Source: Promicromonospora sp049532985
GTDB taxonomy: Bacteria > Actinomycetota > Actinomycetes > Actinomycetales > Cellulomonadaceae
Assembly (NCBI RefSeq): GCF_049532985.1
Contig: NZ_CP186693.1
Span: forward strand, 868,001-932,000
DNA: 64,000 bases
Direction: 5' to 3'
The translations under genes were made by a program, and so were the position numbers. This document shows positions 58,674-64,000 of the stretch, in pieces (within the stretch, counting starts at the first letter, position 1; each line of letters starts with the position of its first letter). Below the pieces are notes generated by a model. The model saw only the letters and a list, made by a program, of their open reading frames with translations, did no database searches and had not been told where the DNA came from.

Positions 58674-61600
58674 TCAGCGGACGGTCAGGTCGACCGTCGT
58701 CGTGCTCCGTCCGTAGACCAGGTCGCCGAGGTACTGCACGGTGACCGGGTGCTTTCCCTTGCCCAGGCCGGCCGTCGGGACGACGACCCGTGCGGGGCCG
58801 CGGCCCAGCGTGGCCTTGACCGACACGTCGCCGACGGTGACCCGGACGGTCCCGGTCGGGGCAGGCCGGCCCGCGGCGCCGGGCACCCGGACCACGGCCT
58901 CGACGTCCTGGCCCGCCGTGACCCTCGGCGGGGCGAGCCGCGCCGAGACCTTGGACGCGAGCGCCTGGGAGGTCTCCTGCCCGGTCAGGCGCTCGATCCA
59001 GACGTTGCGGAACCGCGGGTTCAGACCGGCGTCGCCGTGGTCCTGGAGCTTGATGTGCCCCGGCGTCGGCCCCTCGGCCTTGCCGTTGCCGGTCTTGCCG
59101 TCGATCGCCACGTCGTCGTGCACGAGCTGCCCGTTCCACCACAGGGACAGGCGCGCGTCCTCGGTCTTGGTCCCGTCGGGGGCGAACCGGGCGGCGCGGA
59201 AGACGAGGTCGTACGTCTGCCACGTGCCCATCTCGGTCGCCGCGTTGATGTCCGGGGCCTTCTTCAGGTAGATCGACCCGGCGTCGTTGGTCTGCGGCGG
59301 GTCGATGCCGAAGGACTCCAGCACCTGCACCTCGTAGCGTTCCTGGATGTAGATGCCGCTGTTGCCACGGGCCTGGCCGGTGACGTCGTCGGCGTGCTGG
59401 GGCTGGTACCACTCGGCGTGCATCCGGAAGTCGCCGAACTTCTCCTTGGTGCGGATGTCGCCGCCGAAGGACTCCATCGAGCCGTCCGCGACCGGCCACG
59501 TCGCGGCCCCGCCGCTGGCCTTCTCCCAGGCGTCGAGGTCGCCGCCGTCGAAAAGGGTGATGCGCTCGCTGGGCGTGACGGTGAGGCTGTCGAGGTTGAC
59601 GTGCCCCAGGTCGTCCTCGTCGTGCACGTAGGCGATGGTGTTGGCACCCTCCCGCAGCTCGACCGTCTCGGTCTGCGTCTGCCAGTTGGCCCAGGTCACG
59701 GTGCTGTCGAGCCAGACCTGCTTCTGCTTGACGCCGTTGACGTACAGGCTCATCGACCGCGGCGTCGGGCTGGGGTCGGAGTTCTGCCCGTTCGCGTAGC
59801 GCAGGGCCAGGTCGTGCGGCCCGGCCTCGTCGGCCTCGACGGCGAACGTGGTGCGGGCGCCCGGCTCCCAGTTGCGGTCCACGAACCCGGCACCCGAGTA
59901 CCCGGCGTGGTTGGTGTTCCAGCCCGCGCCGCCGGCGATGTCGGCGGCCTCGGCCTCGTAGACCGGCGGCGGGGTGGAGCCGTCGGGCAGGCGGTTCATG
60001 GTGTACCAGGCCTCGGTGCTCCACAGCTCCTCGCCGCCCTCGGCCGCGAACGGCCGCGGGGAGTGCACGTTGACCACCCGGCCGGGCTTGAGCCCGTCGA
60101 TCATGAGGGTCACCGTCCTGCGGTCGTCGGACAGCGTCGCGGAGGTCACCGTCAGGTCCTCCTCGTCCACCTTGGGCCCGCCGTACTGCGGCGTCGAGAC
60201 GTAGCGCCACTGCGCTGCCTCGTACTTCCCGGCCAGGTCCTGCGCGGTCTCGGCCGACAACGGCTTCGTGTACTCGATCTCGAACCCGCCCTCCACGGCG
60301 CGCATCTCGAGCATGTCGAACGCGCGGCTCTCGTCGAAGGTGAGCCTCTGCAGGCCGTAGCCGAGCTTGCCGGCCTGGCCCCAGTTGCCCGACCAGCCGA
60401 TGCCGCCCACGTAGATCGAGCCGTCCGGGCCCACGCTCGTGCGGCTGACGCCGGACTCCAGGCCCTGCGTCATGCGGAAGACGGCGCCCTGCTCCTGGCC
60501 CGCGACCTCCTCCAGGTAGACGCGCTGGAGGCCGCCGTAGGTCACGTCGCCGATCGCCATCTGCCCGGCGAACACGCCCTCGGTGAGGATCACGGGGTTG
60601 CTGGGGGAGTTGGAGATCTCGCTGTGCGGCATCCACAGCACGGGCTCGGTGACGGGCTGGTCGTCGTACGGGCCGTCCGGGTTCGTGTAGTGGTTGTAGA
60701 ACGCGCCCTCCTGCACGCGCACCAGCTTGGACGTCGGCACGTGCATGCCCTGGTTGTCGGTGACGTACATGCCGCCGTCGGCCCCGAAGCCGAGGCCGTT
60801 CGGGGTGCGCAGGCCGCCCGCCAGGTACTCGACCTCGCCGGTGTCCTCGTCGATCTTCAGCACCGAGCCGCGGTTCTCGACGAGCTGCGGGTCGCGCGTC
60901 GCGCCGCCGGGCACCATCGCGATGCCCGTGGAGACGTAGAAGTAGCCGTCCTCGTACAGCAGGCCGAACGCGAACTCGTGGTAGTTGCCGCCGAACGGCC
61001 AGGTCGCGACCTCGCGGTACTCGTCGGTGACCTCGTCGCCGTCGGTGTCCACGAGTTCCGTCAGGCCGTGCTTCTCGGAGACGTAGATGCGGCCGTCCAC
61101 GACCTTGAGGCCCATCGGCTCCTGGAGCTCCTCGGCGATCCTCGTGTACGTCACGTCGTCGGCGCCGCCGTCGCCCGTGACGTTCTCGACGATGTACACC
61201 TCGCCGAGCACGGTCTCGCGGTCACCGCCCCACGTGGCGATGACCATGCGGCCGTCGGGCAGCCAGTCCATGCCGGTGACCTGCGGCTCGAAGCCGTCCG
61301 GGCGCAGGTTCGTCAGCGTGTAGTCGGGGTGCACCTCGGTCAGGGGCAGGCCGTCGCCCGGGGCCTCGTCCACGCCCTCGCAGAGCTTGCGGCCCGGGGA
61401 GGTGACGCGCGTGACCTCGGCGTCGGTGCTCAGCACCGAGCTCGGCACCAGCGCGAAGCCGGAGGCGCCCGGCGGGCGCCACTCCAGCGTGAGCTGCTGG
61501 CCGAAGTCGCCGTCGAAGTGGTCCATGCGCAGCGCGTGGTACCCGGCCTCCAGGTCGACCGAGCCTTCCTTCGGCGTCGCCCCGTGCTTGCCGGGGTGGT

Positions 61601-62021
61601 CGACGACGAGCGTGTCGTCGAGCAGCAGCCGCGCGCCGTCGTCGCTCGTGACGCGGAAGTCGTAGGTGCCGGCGTCCGGCACGTTCAGAAAGCCGGTGAC
61701 CTCGGTGACGAAGCGGTCGGTGAGGCCGAAGTCGTCGGCCGTGCGCCAGTCGATCGTGGGCTTCAGCTCGTCGATGTTCGGCGTCTGGCCCGGCTTCAGC
61801 GTGCAGTAGTCCTCCAGCGGCACCTGGACGTCGAAGACGCGCATGGTCACACCGGGCTCCTGCGGCCGGGTGGGGTCGGTCGCGGGCTGCGCGGCGGCCT
61901 GCGCCGCGGGCCGGCCCGCTGCCTGCGCTGCTGCCGGGAGCACCGTGAACGGCAGCACGAGCACGCCGAGCATCGCGGCGAGGGTGCGGGGGGTCGATCT
62001 GCGTTCCATCCTGCGTTCCAT
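58674..62021 (-). CDS. Secreted PA14/beta-propeller/CBM/DUF1080 (3-keto-disaccharide hydrolase-like) multidomain protein
   Basis: 1115-aa exported enzyme. Signal peptide ~1-38. PA14 carbohydrate-binding domain (~75-200; FLNVPDAGTYDFRVTSDDGARLLLDD); sorbosone/PQQ-dehydrogenase-type propeller (~230-620; GMDWLPDGRMVIATWGGDR, MGLKVVDGRIYVSEKHGLTEL, TPNGLGFGADGGMYVTDNQG); CBM35-like domain (~670-790; YEAEAADIAGGAGW); DUF1080 jelly-roll (~795-985; ITLFDGGDLDAWEKASGG, GNSGIYIQERYEVQVLESFG, GHIKLQDHG) of the family that hydrolyses or eliminates 3-keto-glycosides; C-terminal Ig-like repeat (~1010-1115). One polypeptide thus joins a putative C3 oxidase domain with a lyase/hydrolase fold. ATG 62021 has GAGAGG. 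Promoter with LacI site at 62111-62160. Confidence 0.82.
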   Translation of the reverse strand: MERRMERRSTPRTLAAMLGVLVLPFTVLPAAAQAAGRPAAQAAAQPATDPTRPQEPGVTMRVFDVQVPLEDYCTLKPGQTPNIDELKPTIDWRTADDFGLTDRFVTEVTGFLNVPDAGTYDFRVTSDDGARLLLDDTLVVDHPGKHGATPKEGSVDLEAGYHALRMDHFDGDFGQQLTLEWRPPGASGFALVPSSVLSTDAEVTRVTSPGRKLCEGVDEAPGDGLPLTEVHPDYTLTNLRPDGFEPQVTGMDWLPDGRMVIATWGGDRETVLGEVYIVENVTGDGGADDVTYTRIAEELQEPMGLKVVDGRIYVSEKHGLTELVDTDGDEVTDEYREVATWPFGGNYHEFAFGLLYEDGYFYVSTGIAMVPGGATRDPQLVENRGSVLKIDEDTGEVEYLAGGLRTPNGLGFGADGGMYVTDNQGMHVPTSKLVRVQEGAFYNHYTNPDGPYDDQPVTEPVLWMPHSEISNSPSNPVILTEGVFAGQMAIGDVTYGGLQRVYLEEVAGQEQGAVFRMTQGLESGVSRTSVGPDGSIYVGGIGWSGNWGQAGKLGYGLQRLTFDESRAFDMLEMRAVEGGFEIEYTKPLSAETAQDLAGKYEAAQWRYVSTPQYGGPKVDEEDLTVTSATLSDDRRTVTLMIDGLKPGRVVNVHSPRPFAAEGGEELWSTEAWYTMNRLPDGSTPPPVYEAEAADIAGGAGWNTNHAGYSGAGFVDRNWEPGARTTFAVEADEAGPHDLALRYANGQNSDPSPTPRSMSLYVNGVKQKQVWLDSTVTWANWQTQTETVELREGANTIAYVHDEDDLGHVNLDSLTVTPSERITLFDGGDLDAWEKASGGAATWPVADGSMESFGGDIRTKEKFGDFRMHAEWYQPQHADDVTGQARGNSGIYIQERYEVQVLESFGIDPPQTNDAGSIYLKKAPDINAATEMGTWQTYDLVFRAARFAPDGTKTEDARLSLWWNGQLVHDDVAIDGKTGNGKAEGPTPGHIKLQDHGDAGLNPRFRNVWIERLTGQETSQALASKVSARLAPPRVTAGQDVEAVVRVPGAAGRPAPTGTVRVTVGDVSVKATLGRGPARVVVPTAGLGKGKHPVTVQYLGDLVYGRSTTTVDLTVR

Positions 62022-62110
62022 GGGCCTGCCTCTCCATCGAGGACCTTGCCTACCGGGGACCGTGCCCGCCGCGGCGGCGTCGTTGCGCCGACGGCTGGGC
62101 ACGCCACGTC

Positions 62111-62160
62111 ACTATGCGGTCAGGGGTGACCCCGGACAACGAGTTGCCACTTGTTGCCCC
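62111..62160 (-). promoter_or_regulatory. LacI-controlled promoter of the DUF1080 operon (cassette copy A)
   Basis: Minus strand: GGCAAC, AAGT, GGCAAC, TC, GTTGTC half sites within 62132-62160, running into -35 TTGTCC (62134-62139), 17 bp, -10 CATAGT (62111-62116). The 29 bases 62132-62160 are identical (inverted) to 63802-63830. Confidence 0.8.
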
Positions 62161-62219
62161 TCCCGGGACGCTCGTACCGCCGCGCCGGCGTGCTGGTGGA
62201 CGAGCGTTCACCAGGCGAT

Positions 62220-63338
62220 CTACGACCGTGAAAGGCCGGGTGATGGCCGCTGGCGGCCTGCTGAACGGGTGTCCGACGTCGCGTGCGAGAACGGGTCGGG
62301 CAGCGGGCGGGCCGTCGAGCCACGTTCGACGAGCTTGGCCGGCAGCAGCGCCGGGGCCGACAGGCCGGACGACGCCGCGGCCGACAGCCCCGCCGACGGT
62401 GCGCGCAGCTGGTTGAGCAGACGCTGGACGGCGAAGGTGCCGAAGTGGCGCAGGGGAGAGGCGACCGTCGTCAGCGGCGGCGTGCAGAAGTCGGAGCCGA
62501 AGATGTTGTCGAACCCGACCACGCTCAGGTCGCCGGGCACCTCGATGCCCAGCCGGGTCAGCCCGCGCATCGTGCCGATCGCGACCAGGTCGTTGTAGGC
62601 CACGGTCGCGGTCGCGGAGTGGGTGGTCAGGGCCTGGGCGGCCGACAGCCCGCCGGCGAGCGTGGGCGCGAACGGGCCGAGCCGGCGGGCCTTCAGCCCG
62701 AGCTCCTGGGTCGCCTCCCGGAAGGCGCGCCAGCGCATGCCGTCGGCCCACGACGCCTCGGGGCCGGCCAGGTACGTCAGCCGCACGTGCCCCAGGCCCG
62801 CCAGGTGCTCGACGGCGCGCCGCATGCCCTGGGCGTTGTCGGTCACGACGCTCGGGACGTCCGCCACGACGCGGTTCATCACGACGGTCGGCCGCTGCTT
62901 GGCGACGGCCCGGATCGCGGCGTCCGAGAGCCGCGAGGTGGCCAGCACGACGCCCTCGACCAGGGGCAGCGTGCGCTCCAGGGCACGGCGCTCGGCCCCG
63001 CTGGACTCGTGCGCGTCCACCACCAGCAGCGTGTAGCCGGCGTCGATGGCGGTCTTCTCGGCGCTGCGGATGATCTCGAAGAAGAACGGGTTGGTCAGGT
63101 CGGCCACGACGATCGCGAGCAGCGCCGTCCGGCCGTCGGGCAGGCCCCGCCCGATCGGGCTGGTCCGGTAGCCGAGCTCGTGGGCGACCCGGCGGATGCG
63201 GTCCGCCGTCTCCGCGTTGACGCGCCCCGGCCGGGAGAACGCCCGCGACACCGTCGAGGGCGCGACGCCGGCGGCCTCGGCGACGTCGTAGATGGTCGGT
63301 CTTGTGCGAGAGCTCCCTGTTTCGCCAGTTTCGCCCAT
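62220..63338 (-). CDS. LacI family transcriptional repressor
   Basis: 372-aa regulator. Helix-turn-helix and hinge at residues ~13-60: PTIYDVAEAAGVAPSTVSRAF then RVNAETADRIRRVAHELGYR. The PBP1-like effector domain (65-340) has the usual LLAIVVADLTNPFFFEIIRSAE and GDLSVVGFDNI; a ~30-residue Ser/Arg-rich tail follows. ATG 63338 chosen; upstream frame is non-homologous. A perfect palindrome of its presumed half site lies 31 bp ahead of the start (63369-63388), and three related cassettes mark the targets, so it is the candidate repressor of the secreted oxidative glycoside operon and of itself. Confidence 0.92.
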   Translation of the reverse strand: MGETGETGSSRTRPTIYDVAEAAGVAPSTVSRAFSRPGRVNAETADRIRRVAHELGYRTSPIGRGLPDGRTALLAIVVADLTNPFFFEIIRSAEKTAIDAGYTLLVVDAHESSGAERRALERTLPLVEGVVLATSRLSDAAIRAVAKQRPTVVMNRVVADVPSVVTDNAQGMRRAVEHLAGLGHVRLTYLAGPEASWADGMRWRAFREATQELGLKARRLGPFAPTLAGGLSAAQALTTHSATATVAYNDLVAIGTMRGLTRLGIEVPGDLSVVGFDNIFGSDFCTPPLTTVASPLRHFGTFAVQRLLNQLRAPSAGLSAAASSGLSAPALLPAKLVERGSTARPLPDPFSHATSDTRSAGRQRPSPGLSRS

Positions 63339-63368
63339 GCGCGGGGAGCGTACGGCGCGCACCACGTG

Positions 63369-63388
63369 CACGGCAACCAGTTGCCGTG
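63369..63388. promoter_or_regulatory. Autoregulatory LacI operator
   Basis: CACGGCAAC-ca-GTTGCCGTG: perfect 9-bp arms, 2-bp centre, upstream of the lacI start. The GGCAAC/GTTGCC half sites match the three neighbouring cassettes. Confidence 0.8.
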
Positions 63389-63420
63389 AACCCGCCGGGT
63401 GTGGCAGATCCTTGCCCGCC

Positions 63421-63469
63421 CGGCAAGAGGTGGCAACACCTTGACTGCCCTGGTGCGGCACCCTCGAAT
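63421..63469 (+). promoter_or_regulatory. LacI-type cassette copy B, before the LarE-like short gene
   Basis: GGCAAG (63422-63427), AGGT, GGCAAC (63432-63437), then TTGACT (63441-63446) and, after 17 bp, TCGAAT (63464-63469), 6 nt before ATG 63476. The spacer 12-mer CCCTGGTGCGGC (63448-63459) is shared with copy C (63831-63842). Weak -10 but consistent layout. Confidence 0.6.
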
Positions 63470-63475
63470 GACGGC

Positions 63476-63757
63476 ATGACCATGCGCGCCGCGGGCTCAG
63501 CGACGAGCCCGCCACCCGAGGACGACGACGAGGCGGTCCAGGTCGAGGCCGCCGAGAGCGAGCTCAGACGACTGGGCCTGGAGGAGATCCGCGTTCGGCA
63601 CCACGGCGACCTGGCCCGGCTCGAGGCGCCGCACGACGACCTGGCGACCATGACGTCGGAGCCCCTGCGCGGTGAGGTGCTGCGGGCCGTGCGGTCCGCG
63701 GGCTTCCGGTCGGTGGCCGTCGACCTGGAGGCCGTGATCACCCCGGACGACGCCTGA
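63476..63757 (+). CDS. LarE C-terminal-domain-like short protein
   Basis: 93-aa protein. After an acidic Pro-rich start, the segment VEAAESELRRLGLEEIRVRHHGDLARLE and later VLRAVRSAGFRSVAVDLEAV match the C-terminal domain of LarE, the ATP-dependent sacrificial sulfur transferase that builds the nickel-pincer cofactor of lactate racemase. The N-terminal PP-loop ATPase domain and the sacrificial cysteine are absent, so it cannot be a working LarE. Either a remnant or a stand-alone domain; its own LacI-type promoter 6-30 nt upstream and intact frame favour an expressed gene. Confidence 0.6.
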   Translation: MTMRAAGSATSPPPEDDDEAVQVEAAESELRRLGLEEIRVRHHGDLARLEAPHDDLATMTSEPLRGEVLRAVRSAGFRSVAVDLEAVITPDDA

Positions 63758-63801
63758 CGGGACCCGGTGGCAACCGCGTGCTACGGGGCGCGCGCCGTGG
63801 C

Positions 63802-63851
63802 GGGGCAACAAGTGGCAACTCGTTGTCCGGCCCTGGTGCGGCTCATAGTGT
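63802..63851 (+). promoter_or_regulatory. LacI-controlled promoter (cassette copy C) for a gene beyond the window
   Basis: GGCAAC (63804-63809), GGCAAC (63814-63819), TC, GTTGTC; -35 TTGTCC (63823-63828), 17 bp, -10 TAGTGT (63846-63851). Identical over 29 bases to copy A. The leader runs to the window end, where GGAAAGAG at about 63983-63990 looks like a ribosome-binding site, so a rightward gene of the same regulon starts just after base 64000. Confidence 0.75.
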
Positions 63852-64000
63852 CCCGTCTGACGCGCAGCTCCACCGCCGGGGCTGCTGACCTGCTCTACCG
63901 ACCGGCACCTCCCGGACGACGACGTCCGCCGTGCCCCGACCCGCAGCCCCACGGGTGTCGACGTCGACCCCGTGCGACGAACCGGAAAGAGCGAACCCTT

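Noticed and set aside
1..64000. tRNA, rRNA, IS elements, prophage, secondary-metabolite gene cluster
   Set aside because: No cloverleaf sequence, transposase, integrase, phage structural protein or PKS/NRPS domain was noticed; the PhzE-like gene has no other phenazine genes around it.

Overview
The window is very GC-rich and densely coding on both strands, with 4-bp start/stop overlaps, actinobacterial-style -10 elements only 6-7 nt ahead of several start codons (leaderless starts), an IdeR/DtxR-type iron box and a large number of secreted multidomain carbohydrate-active enzymes. This fits a soil or plant-litter actinobacterium of the Promicromonosporaceae/Cellulomonadaceae type; the genus is inferred, as there is no rRNA in the window. 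No tRNA, rRNA, CRISPR array, transposase or phage gene was seen.

Layout. 1-4.8 kb: end of a TetR regulator, then a siderophore/haem-type iron ABC importer (ATPase, lipoprotein, fused double permease) with an iron box on the ATPase start. 4.8-11.3 kb: RidA protein, TPP-dependent pyruvate oxidase, three tandem minisatellites, a 58-nt palindrome, a squalene-cyclase-fold protein, an unknown membrane protein and a divergent LysR/aldo-keto reductase pair. 11.5-18.1 kb: two secreted glycosidases (GH59 galactocerebrosidase-like; modular GH87 alpha-1,3-glucanase-like) with a second copy of the palindrome between them. 18.3-33.9 kb: a glycan utilisation locus: ROK regulator, sugar ABC importer, CE7 esterase, GH95 fucosidase, GH36 and GH27 alpha-galactosidases and GH2 beta-mannosidase. 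Together they suit uptake and cytoplasmic dismantling of decorated (galactosylated, acetylated) mannan-type oligosaccharides; two promoter boxes and one ROK-like palindrome link the units. 34-45 kb: mostly housekeeping or unknown genes, a Tat-exported GH78 rhamnosidase with a LacI-type box, and a free-standing 27-aa peptide gene with its own promoter and terminator.

45-53.7 kb: a fused anthranilate-synthase-type enzyme behind a complete tryptophan attenuator (14-aa leader with two Trp codons), then citryl-CoA-lyase-like and CaiB-type CoA-transferase genes with an IclR regulator, divergent from a tripartite tricarboxylate transporter operon (Usp, TctC, TctB, TctA). These look like one carboxylate uptake and CoA-activation module.

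53.7-64 kb: the most unusual region. Three secreted proteins read leftward: PA14/beta-propeller/CBM/DUF1080 (3-keto-glycoside hydrolase or lyase fold), a TIM-barrel isomerase/hydratase-like protein, and a PQQ-type sugar dehydrogenase with PKD and CBM modules. A LacI regulator lies upstream. A promoter-operator cassette built from GGCAAC/GTTGCC half sites occurs three times (before the DUF1080 gene, before a short LarE C-terminal-like gene, and before a gene starting just beyond base 64000), and a perfect palindrome of the same half sites precedes lacI. I propose an exported oxidise-then-eliminate glycoside cleavage pathway under one LacI regulator.
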